A stretch of 64,000 bases of DNA. Source: JAUASW01 sp036880965. Its GTDB lineage: Bacteria; Pseudomonadota; Gammaproteobacteria; Burkholderiales; Burkholderiaceae_C. Positions 40,212-51,541 of this stretch are shown in pieces; within the stretch, counting starts at the first letter, position 1; every line of letters starts with the position of its first letter. Position numbers and translations under genes: made by a program. Location: contig NZ_JBAJMV010000001.1 of NCBI RefSeq assembly GCF_036880965.1, forward strand, positions 186,001 to 250,000, read 5' to 3'. A model generated the notes under the pieces. That model saw only the letters and a program-made list of their open reading frames with translations, was not told where the DNA came from and searched no databases.

Positions 40212-41738
40212 TCAGGTTCCCAGCGGCCGCCACAGCTGCATCACGCCATCATGGACCATGCCATCGGCGCACAAGGCCTTGTAGCCCGGCCCATCGCACC
40301 AGGCGAAGCAGCGGAGCCAGGGGATATAGCGCCAGCGTGAAAACGCCTGGGCGCCGCCGCGGTCGTCACCCGGTGGCGGGGTCTCCCAGGCAGCATTCGT
40401 GAAGGGCTCTTCGGTCCAGGTCCAGCTGCATTCATGAAACTCAAGACTGCTGGGGGTGAGCTTGAGCACGCGATTCGCGCCGTAGCCTTCATAAATGTAG
40501 AAAGCCTGCGTGGGGCCGCACCAGTCCACGCCGAAGCCTGCACCACGCACCGTCATGGCCGGCCAGCGGTTGCCAGCCATGCGCACTGGACGGCCGCTGC
40601 TGAAGTCCAGCACTTCGCCCAGCACCGCCGTCTGGCCGTACTGACACCAGAAGCCGACGGCCATGTCGGTCTCGGCCACGTAGACGTGGCGCGCGTAATA
40701 GCCGCCAAAGGCATAGACGCTGCCGCTCGGCTGCATCGGGAAGGACTGGATCGTGCGCGGATGCGGCTGCGTCCAGTCCAGCATGTTCATCGTCGGCTGC
40801 TCCATGGCGGCCCACCACAGGTGCTGGCGTCGCGTGTCCTCGATGCTGCCGGCATAGGGGGACTGACCACTGATGCCTGCGCCGGTGGCAAAGCGTGACC
40901 AGACGCCGCTGGCCAGATCCACAGCATGCGGCTTTGCGCCCGAGGCCGGGCCACCGATCAGTTGCGGCAGCACCCAGGATCCCTTCGAACCGCTTCCGGA
41001 CACCCCCGGCGGCACGTAGGCCGGGTAGTTGTAGGTGTGCAGCCCGGGGACGATGTAGCTGCCTTGATAGAGATAGTCATAGAACTGCTGATCCAATCCG
41101 GACATCTCATCGGCGCCAAGATAGTTGTCGGGCGGGGTGGGTGGGCCGACGCGCGACCATTTGCCCGTCGTAAAGTCGAACAGGTACAGACCGCTGTCAT
41201 TGCCGCCGCCATGCCCACCGCCGTAGAAGATCAGCGCGCCATGGGGCGAGTACCCCGGCGCGAAGGCCGCGCCGGTCCAGTTGCGCCAGCCTGCGGCCTG
41301 CTTGGTGGAGCCTGAATACCAGCAGTTGTTGGTCGGGCAGGGATTGAAGGCCGACAAGTCATTGAGGCTGATGTTGGCGCTCTGCCCCGGGCTGGGCACA
41401 TGGGCCGCGATGGCGCTGGGCACGCTGGGCGGCACAGCTGGTGGCAAGGGGTCAGGCTTGACCCGCCCTGGCGTCGGCGAAGGTGCAGGTGAGGGGGCCG
41501 GTGTTGGTGCCGGTGCAGGAGCCGGCGCAGGTACGGGCGAAGGAGCTGGTGTGGGGGCCGGTGTCGGCGCTGGCGTGGGGACCGGTGTTGGCGCGGGCGC
41601 CGGACTCGGGCTGGGCACGACCGAAGCGCTGCCACCTCCGCCGCCACAGGCCGTCAGCGCCCCTGAGCCAGCCAGCGCACCCAGGCGGGCCAGAAAAACG
41701 CGCCGGTTGCGCGCCTTCTTGTCTTCATCACATTTCAT
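40212..41738 (-). CDS. Tat-lipoprotein with Pro-rich linker and beta-propeller-like domain
   Basis: This 508-aa protein has R12-R13 (NRRVFLARLG) and the lipobox LTAC at C31 followed by glycines, then a Pro/Ala/Thr/Ser linker (about 38-95), and a C-terminal region rich in WSR, GG-YY-R and aromatic strands (e.g. GALIFYGGGHGGGNDSGLYLFDFTTGKW) suggestive of a Kelch-like propeller. I find no catalytic motif, so function is unknown. It is immediately upstream of the large lipoprotein gene (stop 2 bases before the next ATG). The shared N-terminal design implies both are exported by Tat and attached to a membrane. Confidence 0.75.
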   Translation of the reverse strand: MKCDEDKKARNRRVFLARLGALAGSGALTACGGGGGSASVVPSPSPAPAPTPVPTPAPTPAPTPAPSPVPAPAPAPAPTPAPSPAPSPTPGRVKPDPLPPAVPPSVPSAIAAHVPSPGQSANISLNDLSAFNPCPTNNCWYSGSTKQAAGWRNWTGAAFAPGYSPHGALIFYGGGHGGGNDSGLYLFDFTTGKWSRVGPPTPPDNYLGADEMSGLDQQFYDYLYQGSYIVPGLHTYNYPAYVPPGVSGSGSKGSWVLPQLIGGPASGAKPHAVDLASGVWSRFATGAGISGQSPYAGSIEDTRRQHLWWAAMEQPTMNMLDWTQPHPRTIQSFPMQPSGSVYAFGGYYARHVYVAETDMAVGFWCQYGQTAVLGEVLDFSSGRPVRMAGNRWPAMTVRGAGFGVDWCGPTQAFYIYEGYGANRVLKLTPSSLEFHECSWTWTEEPFTNAAWETPPPGDDRGGAQAFSRWRYIPWLRCFAWCDGPGYKALCADGMVHDGVMQLWRPLGT

Positions 41739-41852
41739 GGCCCGTACTGGAACACAAACTTACAGCCCAAGCTGCAAGCAATGGAAAGCGAACTTGGGGC
41801 TTGACAGAAAAACAGGCCCCGAAGGGCCTGCCTTTCAATCTTTCAAGGCCGA
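41739..41852. other. Intergenic region with the acs terminator
   Basis: This 114-base gap lies between the kelch-like lipoprotein and acs, both on the minus strand. Its only clear feature is the acs terminator at 41808-41830, described separately. The lipoprotein promoter must lie here or in the 3' part of acs; I see no obvious consensus. Confidence 0.5.
41808..41830 (-). terminator. Intrinsic terminator of acs with UUCG loop
   Basis: On the minus strand CAGGCCC and GGGCCTG (41813-41830) form a 7-bp stem around TTCG, giving a C(UUCG)G tetraloop, and five Ts follow (41812-41808). It ends the acs transcript. Confidence 0.85.
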
Positions 41853-43814
<1,962 letters not shown>

Positions 43815-43964
43815 GGTCTTGTCTCCGGGGCGGATTTGAATGCGAACTGCTGCGCACTTTGCTTGCTGTCTCTGACGAACCGCTTACTCTAACCGTGAAG
43901 AATGACCAGCCGGGCCTCCACCTAGAATCACGGTCAATCCAGAAACCAAGTGGTAACCCACCCC

Positions 43965-44591
43965 ATGACCAAACCGCTGCGCCCCCTGCCCCGCCTGATT
44001 TTCGCCAGCCGTTGGCTGCAGCTACCGCTCTACCTCGGCTTGATATTGGCCCAGGCGGTCTATGTGTTCCAGTTCTGGACCGAGCTGGTGCACCTGGTTG
44101 AGGCTGCCTTCGGCAACCAGGAAGCGCTCGCGACTCTGGTGAAGAGCATCGGCTACAAGGCTGCGCCGATCAAGGACGCGCTAGGCCACGTCACCGGCTA
44201 CGAGCCCTTGGTCAAGCTCAACGAGACGGTGCTGATGCTGGTGGTGCTGGGCCTGATCGACGTCGTCATGATCTCCAACCTCCTGATCATGGTGATCGTC
44301 GGCGGCTACGAAACCTTTGTCTCGCGAATGGACCTCGACGGCCACCCCGACCAGCCGGAATGGCTGAGCCATGTGAACGCCTCGGTGCTCAAGGTCAAGC
44401 TGGCCACGGCCATCATCGGCATCTCGTCGATCCACCTCTTGAAGACCTTCATCAACGCCGACAACTACAGCGAGAAGGTGCTGCTGTGGCAGACGCTGAT
44501 CCACGTCGCTTTCCTGTTCTCGGCCATGGCCATCGCCTATACCGACCGGCTGCTGAGCGCCAGCCATGGGCCGAGCGAGGGCAAGCACTGA
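43965..44591 (+). CDS. YqhA/UPF0114-family membrane protein
   Basis: This 208-aa inner-membrane protein has about four hydrophobic segments (LPLYLGLILAQAVYVFQFW, VLMLVVLGLIDVVMISNLLIMVIVGGYETF, KLATAIIGISSIHLLKTFI, VAFLFSAMAIAYTDRLL) and the YqhA-type sequence GYETFVSRMDLDGHPDQPEWLSHVN. The function of the family is unknown. The ATG at 43965 is preferred over an upstream ATG at 43950. It is followed by the fumarase gene by 61 bases. Confidence 0.88.
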   Translation: MTKPLRPLPRLIFASRWLQLPLYLGLILAQAVYVFQFWTELVHLVEAAFGNQEALATLVKSIGYKAAPIKDALGHVTGYEPLVKLNETVLMLVVLGLIDVVMISNLLIMVIVGGYETFVSRMDLDGHPDQPEWLSHVNASVLKVKLATAIIGISSIHLLKTFINADNYSEKVLLWQTLIHVAFLFSAMAIAYTDRLLSASHGPSEGKH

Positions 44592-44652
44592 GCATCAGGC
44601 TCGCGCAAGCTCGCCTCACTAGAATTTCGCATCGATTCCAAGGGTTCATGCC

Positions 44653-46197
44653 ATGAGCACCACCACGATCAAGTACGCCGACCTCGTCGACAGCGTCGCC
44701 GCCGCCCTGCAGTACATCTCGTACTACCACCCGACCGACTACATCGCCCACCTGGCCCGCGCCTATGAGCGCGAGCAGAGCGCCGCGGCCAAGGATGCGA
44801 TCGCGCAGATCCTGACCAACTCGCGCATGTGCGCCGAGGGTCGCCGCCCGATCTGCCAGGACACCGGCATCGTCAACGTGTTCCTGAAGATCGGCATGGA
44901 TGTGCGCTGGGAAGGTTTCCCGGGCTCGATCCAGGACGCGGTGGACGAAGGCGTGCGCCGCGGCTACCTCGACCCCGACAACAAGCTGCGGGCCTCGGTG
45001 CTGTCGGACCCGATCTTCGAGCGCAAGAACACCAAGGACAACACGCCGGCCGTGGTCTTCATGGAAGTGGTGCCGGGCAACACGCTGGACGTGACCGTGG
45101 CGGCCAAGGGCGGCGGCTCGGAGAACAAGAGCAAGGTCTACATGCTCAACCCGGGCGACAACATCGTCGACTGGGTGCTCAAGACGGTGCCAACCATGGG
45201 CGCCGGCTGGTGCCCGCCGGGCATGCTGGGCATTGGTGTGGGCGGCACGGCCGAGAAGGCGGCGCTGCTGGCCAAGGAATCGTTGATGGAAGACATCGAC
45301 ATGTACGAGCTGCTGGAGCGCGGCCCGAAGAACAAGCTCGAGGAAATGCGCATCGAGTTGTACGAGAAGGTCAATGCGCTGGGCATCGGCGCGCAGGGCC
45401 TCGGTGGCCTGACGACCGTACTGGACGTCAAGATCAAGACCTACCCGACGCATGCCGCTTCGAAGCCCATCGCCCTGATTCCGAACTGCGCCGCCACGCG
45501 GCACGCGCACTTCGTGCTCGACGGCAGCGGCCCGAGCTACCTGACGCCGCCGAGCCTGGACCTCTGGCCCGACGTGCACTGGGCGCCCGATTACAACAAG
45601 AGCAAGCGCGTCGATCTCAATGCGCTCACGCCGGCCGAGGTGGCCAGCTGGACCCCGGGCCAGACCCTGCTGTTGAACGGCAAGATGCTGACCGGCCGCG
45701 ATGCCGCGCACAAGCGCATCGCCGACATGCTGGCCAAGGGCGAACAGCTGCCGGTGGACTTCACGAATCGCATCATCTATTACGTCGGCCCGGTCGACCC
45801 GGTGCGCGATGAAGTGGTGGGCCCCGCCGGCCCGACCACGGCCACCCGCATGGACGGCTTCACCGAGATGATGCTGGCCAAGACCGGCCTGATCGCCATG
45901 GTGGGCAAGGCCGAGCGCGGCCCGGTCGCCATCGAGGCCATCAAGAAGCACAAGAGCGCCTACCTGATGGCCGTGGGCGGCTCGGCCTACCTGGTCTCCA
46001 AGGCGATCAAGGCCGCCAAGGTCGTGGGCTTTGCCGACCTCGGGATGGAAGCGATCTACGAATTCGACGTGGTCGACATGCCGGTGACGGTGGCGGTGGA
46101 CGCCGGCGGCACCAGCGCCCACATCACCGGCCCGGCCGAATGGCAGCAAAAGATCGCTGCCGGTCGGGCGGTGGGCATTCCGGTCGTGCAGGGCTGA
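44653..46197 (+). CDS. Fumarate hydratase class I
   Basis: This 514-aa iron-sulfur enzyme interconverts fumarate and malate in the citric acid cycle. N-terminal fumarase motifs PICQDTGIVNVFLKIG, GGGSENKSKVYMLNPGDN and GWCPPGMLGIGVGGTAEKA are visible, together with the C-terminal domain VGGSAYLVSKAIK, AVDAGGTSAH. Three cysteines (in PICQDTG, GWCPPG and PNCAATRH) match the cluster ligands. It is translated from a message ending at a clear hairpin. Length fits the single-chain class I form (FumA/FumB type). Confidence 0.95.
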   Translation: MSTTTIKYADLVDSVAAALQYISYYHPTDYIAHLARAYEREQSAAAKDAIAQILTNSRMCAEGRRPICQDTGIVNVFLKIGMDVRWEGFPGSIQDAVDEGVRRGYLDPDNKLRASVLSDPIFERKNTKDNTPAVVFMEVVPGNTLDVTVAAKGGGSENKSKVYMLNPGDNIVDWVLKTVPTMGAGWCPPGMLGIGVGGTAEKAALLAKESLMEDIDMYELLERGPKNKLEEMRIELYEKVNALGIGAQGLGGLTTVLDVKIKTYPTHAASKPIALIPNCAATRHAHFVLDGSGPSYLTPPSLDLWPDVHWAPDYNKSKRVDLNALTPAEVASWTPGQTLLLNGKMLTGRDAAHKRIADMLAKGEQLPVDFTNRIIYYVGPVDPVRDEVVGPAGPTTATRMDGFTEMMLAKTGLIAMVGKAERGPVAIEAIKKHKSAYLMAVGGSAYLVSKAIKAAKVVGFADLGMEAIYEFDVVDMPVTVAVDAGGTSAHITGPAEWQQKIAAGRAVGIPVVQG

Positions 46198-46244
46198 GCC
46201 GCTGGCCGCGTCAGCTGACGCCAAGGCGACCGAAACCTCCCGAG

Positions 46245-46275
46245 ATGCCGGCCACAATGGCCGGCATTGTTCTTT
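46245..46275 (+). terminator. Terminator hairpin after the fumarase gene
   Basis: ATGCCGGCCA and TGGCCGGCAT (46245-46254, 46258-46267) form a perfect 10-bp stem with CAA loop, followed by TGTTCTTT. It lies 21 bases before the alcohol dehydrogenase ATG, so it could also influence expression of that gene. Confidence 0.7.
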
Positions 46276-46288
46276 CCGGGAGCCGCGC

Positions 46289-47308
46289 ATGAGCAACACC
46301 AAGATCCAGGCCTGGGCCGCACACGCCAAGGACCAGCCGCTGCAGCGTTTCGACTACGAGGCAGGCCCGCTCGGCGACGAGGAGGTAGAGATCCGCATCG
46401 AGCATTGCGGCATCTGCCATTCCGACCTCGCGATGATCGAGAGCGAATGGTTCCCGACGAACTATCCGGTCGTGCCCGGCCATGAGGTGGTCGGCATCGT
46501 CACGGCCGTCGGTCCGCACGCCAAGGGCCGCAAGATCGGCCAGCGCGTGGGCATAGGCTGGCACACCGGCAGCTGCAGCCATTGCAACTTCTGCCTGGGC
46601 GGTGAGCAGAACCTCTGCACCCAGCGCCAGCCCACCATCATCGGCCGCCATGGCGGTTTTGCCGACCGGCTGCGCGCGCACTGGAGCTGGGCGGTGCCGA
46701 TTCCCGAAGGCCTGGACCCGGCCGCGGCCGGGCCCTTGATGTGCGGCGGCGGCACGGTCTTCCTGCCGTTCGTCATCAACTCGATCAAGCCGACCGACCG
46801 CGTGGGCGTGGTCGGCATCGGTGGCCTGGGCCATCTGGCGGTCAAGTTCGCGCGGGCATGGGGCTGCGAGGTCACGGCCTTCACCTCGTCGCCGAGCAAG
46901 CGCGAGGAGGCGCTCTCACTCGGCGCGCACAAGACGGTTTCCAGCGTCGACAAGGCCGAGCTCAAAGCTGCCGCAGGCTCGCTGGACTTCCTCCTGGTCA
47001 CCGTTGGTGCCAGTCTCGACTGGGATGCGCTGATCGGCACCCTGGCCCCCAAGGGACGCATCCACCTCGTGGGCGTGGTGACCGACAAGCTGCAGCTCAA
47101 GAGCGGCGCCCTGCTCTCCTGGCAGCGCGGCCTCTCGGCTTCGCCCACGCCTTCGCCGCGCCTGCTGGCCACGATGCTGGACTTCGCGGCTCGCCATCAA
47201 ATCCTGCCGCAGGTGGAGCGCTTCCCGATGAGCCGGGTGAACGAGGCACTGGACCATCTGCGTGCCGGCAAGGCGCGGTACCGCATCGTGCTCGACGCGG
47301 ATTTCTGA
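46289..47308 (+). CDS. Zinc-dependent alcohol dehydrogenase (YahK-like)
   Basis: This 339-aa enzyme is a medium-chain dehydrogenase that reduces aldehydes with NADPH or NADH. The catalytic zinc ligands lie in HCGICHSDL and PGHEVVG, the structural zinc cysteines in CSHCNFCLGGEQNLC, and the nucleotide fold in GVVGIGGLGHLAVKFARAWG. Sequence pattern fits the YahK/cinnamyl-alcohol dehydrogenase group. Substrate is uncertain. It is separate from the fumarase gene by a hairpin. No disruption. Confidence 0.92.
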   Translation: MSNTKIQAWAAHAKDQPLQRFDYEAGPLGDEEVEIRIEHCGICHSDLAMIESEWFPTNYPVVPGHEVVGIVTAVGPHAKGRKIGQRVGIGWHTGSCSHCNFCLGGEQNLCTQRQPTIIGRHGGFADRLRAHWSWAVPIPEGLDPAAAGPLMCGGGTVFLPFVINSIKPTDRVGVVGIGGLGHLAVKFARAWGCEVTAFTSSPSKREEALSLGAHKTVSSVDKAELKAAAGSLDFLLVTVGASLDWDALIGTLAPKGRIHLVGVVTDKLQLKSGALLSWQRGLSASPTPSPRLLATMLDFAARHQILPQVERFPMSRVNEALDHLRAGKARYRIVLDADF

Positions 47309-47331
47309 GTGGCGCGCTTGAGCGCAGGCTG

Positions 47332-48630
47332 TTATTGGGCGGGCTGTGTCGGCGCTGGCGCCGACAAGCCGTGCAGCACCCGCTGCGGATAGGGAATCTC
47401 CACACCCATCTCGCGCAAGGCCTTCAGCACCGCCAGATTGGCATCCGAGCGCACGCCGCCCTGGCCGTTCTGCGGGTCGGAGATCCAGAAGCTCACGGTC
47501 AGCTCCAGGCCGTCGGCCGCGAAGTTGCTCAGTTGCACCACAGGTTCGGGCGTGGCCAGCACGCGGGCCACGCCCGCCACGGCCTGCGCCAACCGCTTCA
47601 TCACCTGTTCGACATCGCAGTCGTACGCTACCTGCACAACGGTGTTCAGGAGCACCTGCGGGTCGGCGAGCGAGCTGTTCTCGACGCGGGTGGTGATCAA
47701 GGTCTCGTTGGGCACGATGGCCTCGCGGCCGTTCAAGGCGCGGATCACCGTATAGCGGGTCTTGATGTCGCTGATGCGGCCCTCGAAGCCGTCGACCTTG
47801 ACCATGTCACCGATGCGCAAGCTCCGCTCGGCCAGGATGACGAATCCGCTCACATAGTTGGCTGCCAGCTTCTGCAGGCCGAAGCCGATGCCCACGCCCA
47901 GGGCGCCGCCCAGCACACCCAGGGCCGTGAGGTCGATGCCAGCTGCCGACAAGGCCACCAGCATGCCGATGAAAAGCAGCGCCGCGCGTGTGAGACTCAC
48001 CGCGATCTTGCGCATCGACAGGTCGATGCTGTCGCTGCGCATCATCCGCGCCTCGATGGCCGCCGAGATCCACAGTGCCAGCACCAGCACCACGGTTGCG
48101 GCCAGGCCGCCCTGCAGGATGTCCAGCAGCGAGACAGGCTTGCCGCCGATCTTCCAGGCATTGCCTTCCAGCTCCTTCAGGAGATCGGGCCACAGCCCGG
48201 TGATCCAGACGATGGAACCCAGCCACGCGACCCAGGACACAAAGCGTTCGACCAGGCGCACCCAGGCCGAGTTCGGCATCGCCACCGTCAGCACCCGCAC
48301 CGTGAAGCGGATCGCCATCAACGAGACGAGCACCGGAATCGCCAGCTTGAACAGCGCGAGGTGCACGCCCCAGTGGATCAGGAGCTTGCGCGCGCCCATG
48401 GCCAGCAGCAGCGCCAGCACCGGGAACAGCACGCCGTCCACCACATGGCGACCGAACAACACGGACAGCGGCCTTTGCTGGTTGCTGGCCTGCGCACGGG
48501 CCAGTTGCCAGGTGATCAGCCAGGCCAGGGCCAGGCTGGCCAGCAACAGGGCCAGTTCGGTCAGGGCGGCGGGTTTGAGCAGGGCTGCAAGAAGCTCTTG
48601 CAGCTCATTCATGCTGAGCGCTTGATTCAT
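47332..48630 (-). CDS. MscS-family mechanosensitive channel
   Basis: This 432-aa protein has several N-terminal hydrophobic helices and the MscS pore helix and beta domain: LGVLGGALGVGIGFGLQKLAANYVSGFVILAERSLRIGDMV, followed by GFEGRISDIKTRYTVIRALNGREAIVPNE. It opens under membrane tension to protect from osmotic shock. The extra N-terminal helices indicate a medium-length YbdG/MscM-like form. It lies 21 bases after the deacetylase-fold gene; transcription may be joint. In-frame ATG at MNELQELL is an alternative start. Confidence 0.92.
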   Translation of the reverse strand: MNQALSMNELQELLAALLKPAALTELALLLASLALAWLITWQLARAQASNQQRPLSVLFGRHVVDGVLFPVLALLLAMGARKLLIHWGVHLALFKLAIPVLVSLMAIRFTVRVLTVAMPNSAWVRLVERFVSWVAWLGSIVWITGLWPDLLKELEGNAWKIGGKPVSLLDILQGGLAATVVLVLALWISAAIEARMMRSDSIDLSMRKIAVSLTRAALLFIGMLVALSAAGIDLTALGVLGGALGVGIGFGLQKLAANYVSGFVILAERSLRIGDMVKVDGFEGRISDIKTRYTVIRALNGREAIVPNETLITTRVENSSLADPQVLLNTVVQVAYDCDVEQVMKRLAQAVAGVARVLATPEPVVQLSNFAADGLELTVSFWISDPQNGQGGVRSDANLAVLKALREMGVEIPYPQRVLHGLSAPAPTQPAQ

Positions 48631-48651
48631 CGAAAAGGAAGAGAAGGGAAA

Positions 48652-49587
48652 TCAGACACCGGCCAGCGTGCGCAGATGCACGCCGACGCTGCGGGCCAGC
48701 GCGCCGAGCGCGTAGCCGCCTTCGAGGCAGGACACGATGCGACCCTTCGAATGGCGCTGGGCAACGCTCATCACCCGTTGCGTGATCCATTCGTAGTCGG
48801 CCTCCACCAGGCCCAGCTGGCCCAGATCGTCCTCTCGGTGGGCATCGAAACCGGCCGAGATGAAGATCATCTCGGGCTTGAACGCCTCCAGCGCGGGCAT
48901 CCACTGCGCCTCGATCATTTCGCGCACCTCGCCGCCGCGCGTGTACGCAGGCACCGGCAGGTTGACCATGTTCTCGCCTTTGGGCACGGCGCCGCAGTAA
49001 GGATAGAGCGGGTCCTGAAAGATGCTGACCATCAGGATGCGCTCGTCGCCAGCGACGATGTCTTCGGTGCCATTGCCGTGATGGACGTCGAAATCCACGA
49101 TGGCCACGCGCTTCAAGCCGCGCACATCCAGCGCATGGCGCGCCGCCACGGCAAGGTTGTTGAAGAAGCAGAAACCCATGGTCTGGTCACGCGTGGCGTG
49201 ATGGCCCGGCGGGCGCACGGCGCAGAAGGCGTTCTCGGCTTCGCCATCGATCACCAGGTCGGTGGCCTGCACCGCCGCGCCGGCCGCGCGCAGGGCAGCG
49301 GCCCAGGTGTGCGGGCCGGCCACGGTGTCCGGGTCCATCGCACGGGATTCACCGGTGGCGGCCAGGCCTTGCAGCGTTTCACTGAGCTCCGCCACATAGC
49401 GGTGCGTGTGGGCGAGCTCCAGATCAGCCGGCCTCACTTCCACGGCCTCATGGCGTTGCAAGGCCACGTCAATGCCGCTGGTCAGGAGCCAGTCTTCGAT
49501 CGCGTCCAGGCGCTGGGGGCATTCCGGGTGGCCGGCGCCCATGTCGTGGCGGCGGCAGGCGGGGTGACTGATATAGGCTGTCGGCAT
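48652..49587 (-). CDS. Histone-deacetylase-family amidohydrolase
   Basis: This 311-aa zinc enzyme of the HDAC/acetylpolyamine amidohydrolase family has RPPGHHA with the catalytic histidines, VDFDVHHGNGTE with the zinc aspartate and histidine, and SAGFDAH with the last zinc aspartate. Substrate is unknown: acetylpolyamines or acetylated proteins are both known for bacterial members. A GGGY motif (LEGGYALGAL) near the C-terminus is also typical. It starts 30 bases from the divergent moxR gene. Confidence 0.94.
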   Translation of the reverse strand: MPTAYISHPACRRHDMGAGHPECPQRLDAIEDWLLTSGIDVALQRHEAVEVRPADLELAHTHRYVAELSETLQGLAATGESRAMDPDTVAGPHTWAAALRAAGAAVQATDLVIDGEAENAFCAVRPPGHHATRDQTMGFCFFNNLAVAARHALDVRGLKRVAIVDFDVHHGNGTEDIVAGDERILMVSIFQDPLYPYCGAVPKGENMVNLPVPAYTRGGEVREMIEAQWMPALEAFKPEMIFISAGFDAHREDDLGQLGLVEADYEWITQRVMSVAQRHSKGRIVSCLEGGYALGALARSVGVHLRTLAGV

Positions 49588-49616
49588 GCAGGGCTGGATT
49601 CGGTTAAGGTCGCCGC

Positions 49617-50561
49617 ATGACGCAAACGAAAGAGTCTCAAGCCCTTGTGGCCCGGCAACTCGGCGACTTGCAGCGCCAGATTAGCACGATCATCAAGGGC
49701 AAACCGGCCCAGATCCGCGACGCCGTGGCCTGCCTGATCGCCGGTGGCCACCTGCTGATCGAAGACCTGCCCGGCGTGGGCAAGACAACCCTGGCCCATG
49801 CGCTGGCGGTGTCAATGGGCCTGAAGTTCTCGCGCCTGCAGTTCACGGCCGACCTGATGCCCTCCGACCTGCTCGGCGTGAGCATCTACGAGCGGGAGAA
49901 AGCCGGCTTCGTCTTCCACCCCGGCCCGGTCTTCGCCCAGGTGCTGCTCGCTGACGAGATCAACCGCGCCGGCCCGAAGACGCAGAGCGCGCTGCTGGAA
50001 GCGATGGAAGAGAACCAGGTCAGCATCGATGGCACCAGCCACGCCCTGCCCCAGCCCTTCTTCGTCATCGCCACCCAGAACCCGAGCGAGCAACTGGGCA
50101 CCTACCCGCTGCCGGAATCTCAGCTGGACCGCTTCCTGATGTGCATTTCGCTCGGCTACCCTGACGCGGCTTCCGAGCGCGAGCTCCTGATGGGCCAGGA
50201 CAGCCGCGAAGCGATCCGGGCCTTGCAGGCCGTCATGACGCCGGCTGACGTGCAGGCGGCGCAGGCGGCCGTGAAGACCATCCATGCCTCGCCAGCGCTG
50301 CTGGACTATCTGCAGGCGCTGATCGCCGCCACGCGCTCCGGCCAATGGTTTACCGAAGGCCTGAGCCCGCGCGCGGGCCTGGGCGTGCTGCGCGCCGCGC
50401 GTGCCAGGGCGCTGCTGGACCAGCGCGACTTCGTGGCGCCCGATGATGTGCAGGCCATCCTGCCGCAGACCATCGCCCACCGGCTGCGCCCGCGGGCCGG
50501 CGCCGGGCGCGGCGCGGCCGAGCAGGTGCGCGCCATGATCGAGGCCCTGCCGATTCCCTGA
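49617..50561 (+). CDS. MoxR-family AAA+ ATPase
   Basis: This 314-aa ATPase has Walker A GVGKTTLAH, Walker B LLADEINRA, sensor and arginine-finger segments (ATQNPSEQLGTYPLPESQLDRF) typical of MoxR chaperones. MoxR proteins activate partner proteins, often with VWA domains. Its stop overlaps the DUF58 ATG (TGATG), and a transglutaminase gene follows, the common moxR-DUF58-tgpA arrangement. It acts in the cytoplasm. The client is probably one of the downstream genes' products, but that is inference. Confidence 0.94.
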   Translation: MTQTKESQALVARQLGDLQRQISTIIKGKPAQIRDAVACLIAGGHLLIEDLPGVGKTTLAHALAVSMGLKFSRLQFTADLMPSDLLGVSIYEREKAGFVFHPGPVFAQVLLADEINRAGPKTQSALLEAMEENQVSIDGTSHALPQPFFVIATQNPSEQLGTYPLPESQLDRFLMCISLGYPDAASERELLMGQDSREAIRALQAVMTPADVQAAQAAVKTIHASPALLDYLQALIAATRSGQWFTEGLSPRAGLGVLRAARARALLDQRDFVAPDDVQAILPQTIAHRLRPRAGAGRGAAEQVRAMIEALPIP

Positions 50562-51541
50562 TGCTGGCCCCCCTGCGCAAACGCATCGACGCCTGGTGGG
50601 CCGGCCGCCACCAGCGGCGCGACACCCATGTCATGGGCCAGAACAACATCTACATCGTGCCGAGCCGGCCGGGGCTGTTCTTCTGCGCCACGCTGGGCTT
50701 GCTGCTCATCGCCTCGATCAACGATCAGCTGAGCCTGGGCTATATGCTGACCTTTCTGCTGACCGGCGCGGGCTTTGCATCGATGCACACGACGCACGGC
50801 AACCTGCGCGGCCTGCAAATGGACCTGCGCGAGCCCACGCCCGGTTTTGCCGGCGGCGACCTGCAATTGGAGCTGCGCGTGCACAACAGCGGCCGCGCAC
50901 GCTTTGGTGTCGGCATCCGCGTGCAGGACGGCGGCGAGACGGCCTGGTGCGATGTGCCGGCACAAGGCCATGCGCTGGTCCATGTGCGCTTCAAGGCGCC
51001 GAGGCGCGGACTGAGTGAATTGCCCACGCTGGTGATCGAGACGCGCTTCCCACTGGGCCTGTTCCGCGCCTGGAGCATCTGGCGGCCGGCAGCCCAGGTC
51101 TGGGTCTATCCGCAGCCGGAAAGCCCGGCCGCGCCCTTCGCACCCAGCGCCCAGGCGGCAGACGCCGGCGAGACCAGCGGCGCTGTGCTGCTGCCCGGCC
51201 AGGATTTCGAGGGCGTGCGCGCCTACCGCCGCGGCGACAGCCTGCGTCAAGTCGTCTGGAAGAAGGCCGCGCTGGCGATGGAGCAAGGCGGTCCCTTGTG
51301 GGTGCGCGAGACCCGCGCACCCGCCAGCCAGCGCCTCTGGCTCGACATTGCCGATACGGCGGGCCGAGACTGGGAAGCGAGGCTTTCGCGCCTCTGCGCC
51401 TGGGTGCTCGCCGCTGAAAGCCAGGGCCATCCCTATGGCCTGAAGCTGTTTGGGCAAGACCTGGCCCCGGCCCAGGGCGCCGAGCATCGCCGCACCTGCC
51501 TGGAGCTGCTGGCGCTGGCTGAACCGGGGCGTGGCTCATGA
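50561..51541 (+). CDS. DUF58 family protein
   Basis: This 326-aa protein has two membrane helices near the N-terminus (LFFCATLGLLLIASI and LGYMLTFLLTGAGFASM), then the DUF58 core, with the GQDFEGVRAYRRGDSLRQVVWKKAAL segment. The family accompanies MoxR and transglutaminase genes and is thought to act in envelope-associated processes. It overlaps moxR by 1 base and the transglutaminase gene by 4 bases. Function is unknown. Confidence 0.9.
   Translation: MLAPLRKRIDAWWAGRHQRRDTHVMGQNNIYIVPSRPGLFFCATLGLLLIASINDQLSLGYMLTFLLTGAGFASMHTTHGNLRGLQMDLREPTPGFAGGDLQLELRVHNSGRARFGVGIRVQDGGETAWCDVPAQGHALVHVRFKAPRRGLSELPTLVIETRFPLGLFRAWSIWRPAAQVWVYPQPESPAAPFAPSAQAADAGETSGAVLLPGQDFEGVRAYRRGDSLRQVVWKKAALAMEQGGPLWVRETRAPASQRLWLDIADTAGRDWEARLSRLCAWVLAAESQGHPYGLKLFGQDLAPAQGAEHRRTCLELLALAEPGRGS

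Noticed and set aside
46741..49620. A 959-codon plus-strand frame over alcohol dehydrogenase, MscS and deacetylase genes
   Set aside because: It covers three genes with clear motifs in other frames and has no plausible domain.
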